A program made the position numbers and the translations under genes. Shown one piece after another: positions 1 to 6,344 of a DNA stretch of 13,893 nucleotides. Positions within the stretch are counted from its first letter, which is position 1. Each line of letters begins with the position of its first letter. The DNA is from a bacterium HR39 (GTDB lineage: Bacteria > Pseudomonadota > Alphaproteobacteria > Geminicoccales > Geminicoccaceae), in assembly GCA_002898955.1 (NCBI GenBank), contig BEIP01000005.1, positions 1 to 13,893 of the forward strand, in the 5' to 3' direction. Under the pieces are notes generated by a model that ran no database searches, was not told the DNA's origin, and worked only from the letters and a program-made list of their open reading frames with translations.

Positions 1-612
1 CGCGTGCGCCTTGCAGTAGTTCAGCGCGAAGTTGGCGTCGCGCGGCGCCTGGGTCAGGCGCTTTCTGAAGTAGGCCACCATCTCTTCCGAGACGAAGTCG
101 TAATTCGACAGCAGACCGGGAATACGTTCTTCGTGAATCTTCGGAGCGAACAGTTCCGTGAGGGAGGAAGCCACGGCTTCCAGCAGCGTGCGCTCGCGCA
201 CGAAGCGCACGTAGGCGTCGACCGCGAACTTCGTCCCGGGCAGGATGCCCTTTTCCGACATCACGTAGGAGCGCTCCAGTCCGAGGTGCTCGCACAGGCG
301 CAGCCAGCGCTCGATGCCGCCCTCGTCCTCGCCCCATCCGTCGTGGTCGTGGATGCGCCTGATCCACTCGCGGCGCAGCTCGCGGTCCTCGTAGCGGCCC
401 ATCAGCGAGGCGTCCTTCATGGGGATGCGGCTCTGGTAGTAGTAGCGGTTGAGCGCCCAGGCCTGCACCTGCCCCCTCCGGAGCTTTCCGGTGTGCAGCA
501 GGCGGTGGAAGGGATGGCGGATGTGGTAGCGGGCCTCGCCGATGGCGCGCAGCGCCTCTTCCAGTTCCTCGGCGGAGCGCAGCTCGCGGAAATCGTCGAG
601 GTCGATGCTCAC
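1..612 (-). CDS. pqqC: PqqC, pyrroloquinoline-quinone synthase (3' end outside window)
   Basis: PqqC is the cofactorless oxidase that performs the final ring closure and eight-electron oxidation forming PQQ in the cytoplasm. Reading leftwards from a GTG at 612 gives 204 uninterrupted codons starting VSIDLDDFRELRSAEELEEA. Recognisable PqqC blocks are HPFHRLLHTGKL (residues 33-44), the aromatic NRYYYQSRIPMKDA run (55-68), RRIHDHDG with His90 in the conserved DHDG, and EKGILPGTKFAVDAYV around 121-136. The family is usually about 235-255 aa, so some 30-50 residues lie beyond the left edge. The start is fixed by a GTGA overlap with the pqqB stop (609-612), which implies translational coupling. No ATG exists near this start, so a search restricted to ATG would miss the gene. 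pqqD and pqqE would be expected further left. Confidence 0.97.
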   Translation of the reverse strand, partial: MSIDLDDFRELRSAEELEEALRAIGEARYHIRHPFHRLLHTGKLRRGQVQAWALNRYYYQSRIPMKDASLMGRYEDRELRREWIRRIHDHDGWGEDEGGIERWLRLCEHLGLERSYVMSEKGILPGTKFAVDAYVRFVRERTLLEAVASSLTELFAPKIHEERIPGLLSNYDFVSEEMVAYFRKRLTQAPRDANFALNYCKAHA

Positions 613-1535
613 GGCGCGATCTCCATGCCGTCGAAGGCCACCTCGAAGCCGGCCGCCTCGACGATGCGCCGCTCGGGCGAGTCGGCCAGCAGGATCGGGT
701 TGGTGTTGTTGATGTGGATCAGGATGCGCCGGCCGGCCGGCAGGTCGGCGAGCTCCTCCAGCACGCCGCCCGGCCCGGAGACCGAAACGTGGCCCATGCG
801 CCGGCCGGTCTTGGTACCCACGCCCTGACGGATCATCTCGTCGTCACGCCACAGGGTGGCGTCGACGAACACCACGTCCGCCCCGGCGAGGCGCTCCTTC
901 ACCCGGGCACCGATGCGGGCGAGATTGCCCACGTACACCACCCGGCGTCCGCCGGCGCGCAGCTCGAGGCCGACGACGTCGCCCTCCTCGGCGTCGGTGA
1001 CGAGACGCTCGCCATATTCGCCCTCCACCCACAGCGGCGGCTTGCCGGGCACCGGGAAGGCGAGGGCCTCGAGCCCGAGGAGCCGACCCGCCGCATCCGC
1101 CAACTCGAAGGGCTCGTCGAAGGGAAGCGGCCGACGCGGGACGATCCTGCGGTCCACCACCTCGAACATCGGGTTGCGGTCGAGGACCGCGAGGGTGCGT
1201 GGCGAGGCGTAGACGGCGAAGGGTGTTCCCTCGCGCAGGTGCAGCAGGCCCGCCACCGCGTCCACGTCGCCGTTGGTGAGCACCACGGCGGATATGGGCG
1301 AGTGCCGCGGCGGCACCCTCGGCCACAGCGGCGGACTGGCCTCGATCTGCTGGCGCAGGTCGGGCGAGGCGTTCACCACCACCCAGCGCTCGCCGTCGGC
1401 CGAGACGGCGATGGACGCCTGGGTGGCCGGCCGGGCGGCCGGATCCCCGCGGCGGGCGCGCATGCACGCCTCGCTCGCGGCGTTCCACTGGGGAAAACCG
1501 CCGCCCGCGGCGGCGCCGAGCACGAGGATGTGCAC
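609..1535 (-). CDS. pqqB: PqqB, PQQ biosynthesis metallo-beta-lactamase-fold protein
   Basis: PqqB belongs to the metallo-beta-lactamase-fold family and is proposed to hydroxylate the Glu-Tyr-derived intermediate during PQQ assembly. The 308-aa product has the family signature at its amino end (HILVLGAAAGGGFPQWN, residues 2-18), then TQASIAVSADG, NASPDLRQQI, TNGDVDAVAGLLHLREG, and near the carboxyl end the diagnostic HINNTNPIL. Length is normal for PqqB. The start is GTG at 1535, preceded by a good Shine-Dalgarno sequence (GGGAGGA, 1541-1547, 5-nt spacing). It lies 34 bp after pqqA and overlaps pqqC by 4 bp. The cysteine-rich NCNC-type motif that follows FPQWN in many PqqB proteins is absent; a single Cys remains in SEAC. 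Confidence 0.97.
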   Translation of the reverse strand: MHILVLGAAAGGGFPQWNAASEACMRARRGDPAARPATQASIAVSADGERWVVVNASPDLRQQIEASPPLWPRVPPRHSPISAVVLTNGDVDAVAGLLHLREGTPFAVYASPRTLAVLDRNPMFEVVDRRIVPRRPLPFDEPFELADAAGRLLGLEALAFPVPGKPPLWVEGEYGERLVTDAEEGDVVGLELRAGGRRVVYVGNLARIGARVKERLAGADVVFVDATLWRDDEMIRQGVGTKTGRRMGHVSVSGPGGVLEELADLPAGRRILIHINNTNPILLADSPERRIVEAAGFEVAFDGMEIAP

Positions 1536-1569
1536 GGTCGTCCTCCCGCGGGCGGCGCGTCGACCGGGC

Positions 1570-1653
1570 TCAGGCCTCGGCCGGCAGATACATGGTCACT
1601 TCCATGCCGACCGGACGCGAAGTGAGCTGGGGCTTCCGCCACACCTTCTTCAT
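1570..1653 (-). CDS. pqqA: PqqA, PQQ precursor peptide
   Basis: This 27-residue peptide (MKKVWRKPQLTSRPVGMEVT followed by MYLPAEA) is the ribosomal substrate from which PQQ is built. The radical-SAM enzyme PqqE, with chaperone PqqD, crosslinks a Glu and a Tyr. Here these are Glu18 and Tyr22 in the conserved E-V-T-x-Y arrangement. The KKxWxKP opening is also typical of PqqA. The ATG at 1653 has a strong Shine-Dalgarno sequence (GGGAGG at 1661-1666, 7-nt spacing), as expected for a peptide needed in excess over the enzymes. It sits 69 bp downstream of the LysR gene and 34 bp upstream of pqqB. The length of 27 aa is at the upper end of the usual 22-29. Confidence 0.97.
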   Translation of the reverse strand: MKKVWRKPQLTSRPVGMEVTMYLPAEA

Positions 1654-1697
1654 GGCTGTACCTCCCTGAGGTCTGCAGGTTTCCGGCTCGATGACCG

Positions 1698-1718
1698 GCA
1701 TCTCCGATATGGAGGTGC
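1698..1718. promoter_or_regulatory. Imperfect inverted repeat upstream of pqqA, possible LysR-type binding site
   Basis: On the plus strand the segment reads GCA-T-CTCC, GATAT, GGAG-G-TGC: an 8-5-8 dyad with one mismatched position. It contains the T-N11-A spacing (T1701, A1713) that defines LysR-regulator boxes. It lies in the 69-bp gap between the LysR stop codon and pqqA, about 45 bp before the pqqA start, and is the only clear dyad there. On the plus strand the mismatch would be a G-U pair. In the minus-strand transcript it is an A-C mismatch, which argues slightly for a DNA site rather than an RNA hairpin. Function is inferred only from form and position. Confidence 0.3.
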
Positions 1719-1722
1719 GGCG

Positions 1723-2748
1723 TCACTCCATCGACTTTTCGAGGCCATAAGCCACCGGCTGCGTGGTGGCGGTCCGCGCCTCCGGCCAGCAGGGGTGGCG
1801 CAGGAAGGGCGGCGGCAGCCGGGCCGGCGGCAGATGAAGGGTGCGGCCGGCCTCCTGCAGGGCGTCCAGCAGCACCGACCAGGGTCGCAGACGGCCGTAC
1901 TGGGAGGGGAACAGGGCCACCAGCCGGCGCTCCATTTCGGGCACGGCGTACAGGCGGACGTCGAACAGGGGACGCTCGCGGTTCGCAGCGGCGCCGAGCG
2001 GCACCAGCGCCGTGCCGTGCCCCGCCTCCACCAGCGCCAGCGCCGTCTCGTACTGGCGCACGCAGGCGACCGTCTCGACCCGGCCGACGTGGCGCCGGTA
2101 CCATTCCAGCACCCGCTGGCGGTGCGGCGTGCCGAAGTTGAACTCGATCACCCGGCGCAGCACGGCGAGCCGCTCCGGCGGCAGGTCGCGCTCGGGATGG
2201 CGCACCGCGTCGAGGTCGAGATCGGGCGGCACCGCCAGCACGTAGCCGTCGGCGCACAGATCGCGGCGGGCGAAGGTGAGGTGATCCCGCGCCACCGAAC
2301 TCTCGGCGAGGACGGCGATGTGCAGGGTGCGGGCGTAGAGCTGGTCGATCATCTCGCCCGGCGCCAGCTCGTGCACGTCCACCGCGAGCTCGGGGATCTC
2401 GCGGCGGGCCAGCTCCAGCGCCCGTGGCAAAAGCATGCGCGCCGCCGAGGCGAGGGCGCCGACGGCGACCCGGGCGCGCCGGCCCTCGGCGAAGGCGCGC
2501 ATCGCCGCTTCCAGCTCGTCGCCGGCCGTGAGGATCTCCTCCGCCTTGCGGGCCAGCACCCGTCCCGCCTCGGTGAGCCGCAGCTCGTTGCCGGCGCGCT
2601 CGAACAGCTTCACGCCGAGGCTCTTCTCCAGCTTGGCGAGCTGCTGGGAGAGCGCCGGCTGGGAGACGCCGAGCTGCTTGGCGGCGCGCGTCATCGAGCC
2701 GGCGTGCACCAGCGCCTGGAAGACGGCGAGCTGGCGCAGGGTGAACAC
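1723..2748 (-). CDS. LysR-family transcriptional regulator
   Basis: This is a DNA-binding regulator, probably responding to a small molecule. Residues 1-60 form the classic LysR winged helix-turn-helix (LRQLAVFQALVHAGSMTRAA, then LGVSQPALSQQLAKLEKSLG, then LFER). Residues about 90-300 form the periplasmic-binding-protein-like effector domain. The 341-aa length exceeds the usual 290-310 because of a roughly 35-residue proline- and arginine-rich tail. The start is GTG at 2748 with GGGGAG at 2755-2760 (6-nt spacing). It lies 12 bp after the 119-aa exported-protein gene and 69 bp before pqqA, in the same direction, so it is probably co-transcribed with both rather than being the divergent arrangement common for this family. 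Control of pqqA is a position-based guess; the effector is not predictable. Confidence 0.93.
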   Translation of the reverse strand: MFTLRQLAVFQALVHAGSMTRAAKQLGVSQPALSQQLAKLEKSLGVKLFERAGNELRLTEAGRVLARKAEEILTAGDELEAAMRAFAEGRRARVAVGALASAARMLLPRALELARREIPELAVDVHELAPGEMIDQLYARTLHIAVLAESSVARDHLTFARRDLCADGYVLAVPPDLDLDAVRHPERDLPPERLAVLRRVIEFNFGTPHRQRVLEWYRRHVGRVETVACVRQYETALALVEAGHGTALVPLGAAANRERPLFDVRLYAVPEMERRLVALFPSQYGRLRPWSVLLDALQEAGRTLHLPPARLPPPFLRHPCWPEARTATTQPVAYGLEKSME

Positions 2749-2760
2749 GGCCGGCTCCCC

Positions 2761-3120
2761 TCAGCGCCCGAAGCAGGCGAGATCCGCCTCCACCTGGGCG
2801 CGCCGCAGACGATCCACGATGTCCTGCGCCCACCTGGTCGAGCGGAACAGCGCCACCTCGTCGCCGCCGCCCTGCCTGCTGCGCATCTCGAGCACCGCCT
2901 TGGCCGCCTGGTAGTCCTCGAAGGGGAGCTTCGCGGCGATGCGGTCGATGCTGCAGGAGCAGCGGCGCAGCATCTCCGGCGTCTGGCCGTTGACCGCCAT
3001 GCACTCGAACACGTACTCGGCGAGCGCCTCGGTGGGCCAGTCGGCCGGGGCGGCGGAGGCCGGCGCCGCGCCCGCGGCGAGCAGCAGGGTGGTGCACAGG
3101 ATGCGGAGGATGCGCATCAT
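2761..3120 (-). CDS. Small exported protein with four cysteines, function unknown
   Basis: This encodes a 119-aa protein with a signal peptide (basic MMRILRI, hydrophobic core CTTLLLAAG, likely cleavage after ASA at residue 23). The mature part of about 96 residues has four cysteines: Cys40 in EYVFECMAVNG, a C-S-C pair at 54 and 56 in LRRCSCSIDRI, and Cys116 near the end. Two disulfides or a metal/redox role are possible in the periplasm. I do not recognise a characterised family. The first ATG (3120) overlaps the preceding stop by one base (TGATG). A second ATG at 3117 has better spacing from GGGGAG (3124-3129; 6 nt instead of 3), so the start may be one codon later. It is third in a run of three exported-protein genes and is followed after 12 bp by the LysR gene. 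Confidence 0.85.
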   Translation of the reverse strand: MMRILRILCTTLLLAAGAAPASAAPADWPTEALAEYVFECMAVNGQTPEMLRRCSCSIDRIAAKLPFEDYQAAKAVLEMRSRQGGGDEVALFRSTRWAQDIVDRLRRAQVEADLACFGR

Positions 3121-3815
3121 CAACTCCCCGAGGCGGGCGCGCCCGAGAGCGCGCGCAGGAAGGTCAGGGTCTCGCGCAGGACGGGCTTTTCCGGATCTTC
3201 CGGATCGGGAATCTCGATCACCATGCGGTAGAGCCCGCCCGGCACCTCCTTCGAAACCACGAAGTCGTAGCGCTTGTCGCGGAACTTGGAAAAGCGCACG
3301 ATGGCGGGATCGTCGCGGAAGGGCAGGAGGCGCACGCGCTCGGCCGGCACCGCGCGCCCGTCGATCTCGACGGTCACCTCCTCGCGCTCGGCCGGCGGCC
3401 GCCCGAAGGCGAGGCGGATCTGCTGCTGGAAGTAGCCCTGGGCGCCGCCCGCGAGGTTGCGCATGGTGGCCACGTCCTTCTGCAGCAGGGCGAGGATCAC
3501 CGGGTTCTGGTCCTCGGCCGGCACCGGACCGAACAGCCGGTGGTTCGGCCCGTCGAACATGTCGAGCCACACCTCCTTGGTGCCGTCCGGCCGCTCGCCG
3601 CGCACCTCCACCCGCACCCGGCTCACGTAGGGCTCCTTCATGAGCTCGCTGGTGAGCTCGTAGCGGTAGAGGAGCACGGTGGGCGCGTGGACCTCGGTGA
3701 AGAAGCCCGGTGCGAAGACGGCCGTGCGGGCGGGCTCCGGCTTCGCCGCCTCCTCCGCCGCGGCGGGGAGGACCAGCGGGACCGAGAGCGCGAGAGCGAG
3801 GACGAAGGTACGCAT
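3120..3815 (-). CDS. Exported protein of 231 aa, function unknown
   Basis: An amino-terminal signal peptide (MRTFVLALALSVPLVLPAAA) predicts export to the periplasm. The mature protein of about 211 residues lacks cysteine and transmembrane segments and looks beta-rich. Notable stretches are VLLYRYELTSE (about 48-58), VRVEVRGERPDGTKEVWLDM, FGPVPAEDQNPVILALLQKD, and a carboxyl part with KRYDFVVSKEVPGGLYRMVI and LRETLTFLRAL. I cannot assign it to a named family. The ATG at 3815 is the last base of the upstream stop (TGATG) and has GGAGGG ahead of it. Its own stop makes the same 1-bp overlap with the 119-aa gene. The three genes are therefore probably translated as a coupled set, suggesting their products work together near a PQQ-dependent periplasmic process. 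Confidence 0.85.
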   Translation of the reverse strand: MRTFVLALALSVPLVLPAAAEEAAKPEPARTAVFAPGFFTEVHAPTVLLYRYELTSELMKEPYVSRVRVEVRGERPDGTKEVWLDMFDGPNHRLFGPVPAEDQNPVILALLQKDVATMRNLAGGAQGYFQQQIRLAFGRPPAEREEVTVEIDGRAVPAERVRLLPFRDDPAIVRFSKFRDKRYDFVVSKEVPGGLYRMVIEIPDPEDPEKPVLRETLTFLRALSGAPASGS

Positions 3816-4438
3816 CACGAGCGTCCCTCCCCGGTCTTCAGCAGTTCCTCGACGGTGCGGGCGATGGTGAAGATCCGGCGCTCGTAGCGGTCCGGCTCCT
3901 CGCACATCACCTGCAGCATGGCGCGCCGGTCCTCGAAGATGCGCAGGTTCCAGTCCCGCCGCATCTCGAGTTCCGAGCGCTCGTCCTCGCCGAGACCCGA
4001 ATCCGCCTGCAGCCGCTCGGTGTCCTCGACGATGCGCTCGGCGAGGCGCTCTTGGTTGTGGGCGTAGGTGTCCACGCCCCGCACGGCCCGCCGCCGCTTG
4101 CCGTCGGCTGTCTCGAAGGCGGCGCGAAGCAGCAGCAGCAGGCGCTCGCGCCGCCGCTCGGGCGGCTGGTGCCCGGCGAAGTCGCGCACCAGCGCCGCCG
4201 CTTCCTCGTCGGAGAGATCGAGCGAGGTGATCTTCTGGGCGAGCGGCGCGAGCTCGCGGTCCGCCGTCCACGTCGCGTTCTCAGGCAGCGGATCGCCCCG
4301 CCAGATCTGGGCGAGCGAGAGCCGCTCGATGCGCTCGCTCGCGCACGGCCACCGCGCCTGGTCGGCCAGGACGGGCGTCGCCAGCAGGCAGAACAGCACG
4401 GCGGCGAGACTCGCGCCGCCCCTCTTTCCGGTTCGCAC
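3815..4438 (-). CDS. Exported protein of 207 aa, function unknown
   Basis: This is the first gene of the leftward run. A signal peptide (basic MRTGKRGG, hydrophobic to about residue 24) with likely cleavage after VLA at residue 25 predicts a periplasmic protein. The mature amino end has the compact motif ARWPCASERIERLSLAQIWRGDPLP (Cys32); the remainder is strongly helical, charged and Arg/Glu-rich, with a second cysteine at 179 (VMCEEP). Two cysteines far apart could form one disulfide. I do not recognise a characterised family. The start is GTG at 4438, preceded by GGGAGGA with short spacing. The upstream 158 bp separate it from the divergent acyl-CoA synthetase gene and must hold the promoter of this operon. 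Confidence 0.83.
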   Translation of the reverse strand: MRTGKRGGASLAAVLFCLLATPVLADQARWPCASERIERLSLAQIWRGDPLPENATWTADRELAPLAQKITSLDLSDEEAAALVRDFAGHQPPERRRERLLLLLRAAFETADGKRRRAVRGVDTYAHNQERLAERIVEDTERLQADSGLGEDERSELEMRRDWNLRIFEDRRAMLQVMCEEPDRYERRIFTIARTVEELLKTGEGRS

Positions 4439-4596
4439 GTCTTCCTCCCTGATCCACGTGCGTCTGCGTGCAAGCTAGGCCGCGCACCGGGCCGAGTCCA
4501 CGGGGCACCGCCTCCGCGATCCGGCGGCCGGCTTGTAGGCCGGGTCCCGGCGTGCCATCTCGGCGGTGCGGACGTCCTGTGCAGGGAGGGACGGGG
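4439..4596. promoter_or_regulatory. Divergent intergenic region with promoters for both flanking operons
   Basis: These 158 bp lie between the leftward exported-protein/LysR/pqq run and the rightward acyl-CoA synthetase gene, so both promoters must be here. I cannot point to convincing -35/-10 hexamers, which is common in DNA this rich in G and C. Two small features are visible: a CACGTG palindrome at 4455-4460, and an inverted repeat CCGGC-TTGTAG-GCCGG at 4528-4543. A strong ribosome binding site (AGGGAGGG, 4583-4590) ends the region on the plus side. No small gene is evident. Confidence 0.45.
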
Positions 4597-6225
4597 ATGA
4601 GCCGCGAGCACGACATCTTCGAGCTCGGGCTGGAGCGGCGGCAGGCGAACTACCGGCAGCTCTCGCCGCTCGACTTCCTGAGCTGGGCGGCCCGGACCTT
4701 CCGGGACCGCACCGGCGTGGTCTACGGCGACCGCCGGTACACGTACCGCGAGTTCGAGACCCGCTGCCGGCGGCTGGCCGGCGCGCTCGCGAAGATGGGC
4801 GTGGGCAGGGGCGACACGGTCGCCATCATGAGCCCCAACACGCCGCCCATGCTGGAGGCCCACTACGGCGTGCCCATGGCCGGGGCGGTGCTCAACGCCC
4901 TCAACATCCGCCTCGATCCCGCCTCCATCGCCTTCATCCTCGATCACGGCGAGGCGAAGGTGCTGCTCACCGACACCGAGTTCGCGCCGGTGATCCGCGA
5001 GGCGCTGGCGCGGACCTCGCGGCCGGTGCGGGTGGTGGACATCGTCGATCCGGCCGCACCGGGCGAGCGCATCGGCGAGATCACCTACGAAGAGCTGCTG
5101 GAGACGGGCGACCCCGACTTCCCCTACGGCCCGCCCGAGGACGAATGGCAGGCGCTCTCGCTCTGCTACACCTCGGGCACCACCGGCAATCCCAAGGGCG
5201 TCGTCTACCACCACCGCGGCGCGTATCTGAATGCGCTCGGCAATGCCCTCGTCTTCGGGCTGCGTCCGGAATCGGTCTATCTGTGGACGCTGCCCATGTT
5301 CCACTGCAACGGCTGGACGTACACCTGGGCGGTGACGGCCGTGGGCGCCACCCACGTGTGCCTGCGCAAGGTGGAGCCGGCACGCATCTTCGAGCTCATC
5401 GAGCGCGAGGGTGTGACCCACATGTGCGGCGCGCCGGTGGTGCTCAACATGCTGATCCACGCCCCGCCCGAGGTGAAGCGGCGCTTTCCCCGGACGGTGC
5501 AGGTGGCCACCGGCGGCGCCGCGCCGCCCTCGGCGGTGATCGCGGCGATGGAGGAGATGGGCTTCCACGTGGTGCACCTCTACGGCCTCACCGAGACCTA
5601 CGGACCGGCGACGGTGTGCGTGGAACAGCCCGGATGGAAGGACCTCCCGCTCGGGGAGCGGGCGGCGAAGGTGGCGCGACAGGGCGTGCGCTATCCGACC
5701 CTGGGCGAGCTCACGGTGGCCGATCCGAACACGCCGGAGCCGGTTCCGGCCGATGGCACCACCATCGGCGAGGTGATGGTGCGCGGCCACACCGTCATGA
5801 AGGGTTATCTGAAGAACCCGACCGCCACCGACGAGGCCTTCCGCGGCGGCTGGTACCACACCGGCGACCTCGCGGTGATGCATCCCGACGGCTACATCGA
5901 GGTCAAGGACCGGGCCAAGGACATCATCATCTCGGGCGGCGAGAACATCTCCAGCATCGAGGTGGAGAACGCCCTCTACCGCCATCCGGCGGTGCTGGAG
6001 GCGGCGGTGGTGGCCAAGCCCGATCCGCACTGGGGCGAGGTGCCCTGCGCCTTCGTGACCCTGCGCGAGGGCATGGAGGTGACGGCCGAGGAGCTGCGCG
6101 AGTTCCTGCGCACGCAGATCGCCCGCTACAAGGTGCCGCGCCACTTCGTCTTCGGGCCGCTGCCCAAGACCTCCACCGGCAAGATCCAGAAGTTCGTCCT
6201 GCGCGAGCGCGCCAAGCAGCTCTGA
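4597..6225 (+). CDS. Acyl-CoA synthetase (AMP-forming), DmdB/fatty-acyl type
   Basis: This enzyme activates a carboxylic acid with ATP to an acyl-adenylate and transfers it to CoA in the cytoplasm. The 542-aa product has the whole ANL-superfamily set: the phosphate-binding motif YTSGTTGNPKGV (residues 191-202), the aromatic YLWTLPMFHCNGW region, ATGGAAPP, YGLTETYGP, the adenine/ribose motif GGWYHTGDLAV, the hinge DRAKDIIISGGEN, and the catalytic lysine Lys529 in PKTSTGKIQK. The opening (SREHDIFELGLERRQANY, then LSPLDFL) matches the roughly 540-aa group that includes medium-chain acyl-CoA ligases and methylmercaptopropionate-CoA ligase DmdB; the substrate cannot be decided here. The ATG at 4597 follows AGGGAGGG with 6-nt spacing. 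It is probably monocistronic, ending in the hairpin at 6245-6279. Confidence 0.93.
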   Translation: MSREHDIFELGLERRQANYRQLSPLDFLSWAARTFRDRTGVVYGDRRYTYREFETRCRRLAGALAKMGVGRGDTVAIMSPNTPPMLEAHYGVPMAGAVLNALNIRLDPASIAFILDHGEAKVLLTDTEFAPVIREALARTSRPVRVVDIVDPAAPGERIGEITYEELLETGDPDFPYGPPEDEWQALSLCYTSGTTGNPKGVVYHHRGAYLNALGNALVFGLRPESVYLWTLPMFHCNGWTYTWAVTAVGATHVCLRKVEPARIFELIEREGVTHMCGAPVVLNMLIHAPPEVKRRFPRTVQVATGGAAPPSAVIAAMEEMGFHVVHLYGLTETYGPATVCVEQPGWKDLPLGERAAKVARQGVRYPTLGELTVADPNTPEPVPADGTTIGEVMVRGHTVMKGYLKNPTATDEAFRGGWYHTGDLAVMHPDGYIEVKDRAKDIIISGGENISSIEVENALYRHPAVLEAAVVAKPDPHWGEVPCAFVTLREGMEVTAEELREFLRTQIARYKVPRHFVFGPLPKTSTGKIQKFVLRERAKQL

Positions 6226-6244
6226 GCCGCCCGGCGCCTTTCGT

Positions 6245-6279
6245 GCCGCAGGGGCCGCCCGGACGGGCGGCCCCGCGGC
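6245..6279 (+). terminator. Strong hairpin after the acyl-CoA synthetase gene
   Basis: GGGGCCGCCC (6251-6260) and GGGCGGCCCC (6265-6274) form a perfect 10-bp stem around the loop GGAC. It is lengthened by GCCGC (6245-6249) pairing with GCGGC (6275-6279) around one bulged A. It lies 20 bp after the stop codon and is followed by only TTT, so it resembles the GC-rich, T-poor terminators of high-GC genomes more than a textbook intrinsic terminator. It may also stabilise the 3' end of the message. Confidence 0.7.
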
Positions 6280-6344
6280 TTTCCCGGTGCCGCCGCGGTC
6301 CTAAGTGGACGGGTGAAGCGCGAAGGGTCCGAGCCGCACCGTCC

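Noticed and set aside
4..828. 274-codon open frame on the plus strand
   Set aside because: It lies antisense to pqqC and the end of pqqB, whose reverse-strand proteins are unmistakable; long antisense frames are expected at this GC content.
1273..3231. 652-codon open frame on the plus strand
   Set aside because: Composition is rich in Arg, His, Gly and Gln with no domain. It is antisense to pqqB, pqqA, the LysR gene and the 119-aa protein gene, all of which are well supported.
3121..3570. Longer amino-terminal extension of the 119-aa exported protein
   Set aside because: The open frame continues upstream, but a signal peptide begins at 3120, a ribosome binding site lies just before it, and the upstream stretch belongs to the 231-aa protein in another frame.
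4455..4460. CACGTG palindrome as a regulator site
   Set aside because: A six-base palindrome is expected by chance at this frequency and has no second copy nearby.
3907..6144. 745-codon open frame on the minus strand
   Set aside because: It is antisense to the acyl-CoA synthetase and out of frame with the 207-aa exported protein; low-complexity His/Arg-rich translation.
4566..6344. Upstream in-frame extension of the DHPS-like protein through the acyl-CoA synthetase gene
   Set aside because: The frame stays open by GC bias only. The translation there is Arg/Gly/His-rich junk overlapping a real gene, and the conserved protein starts at 6345.
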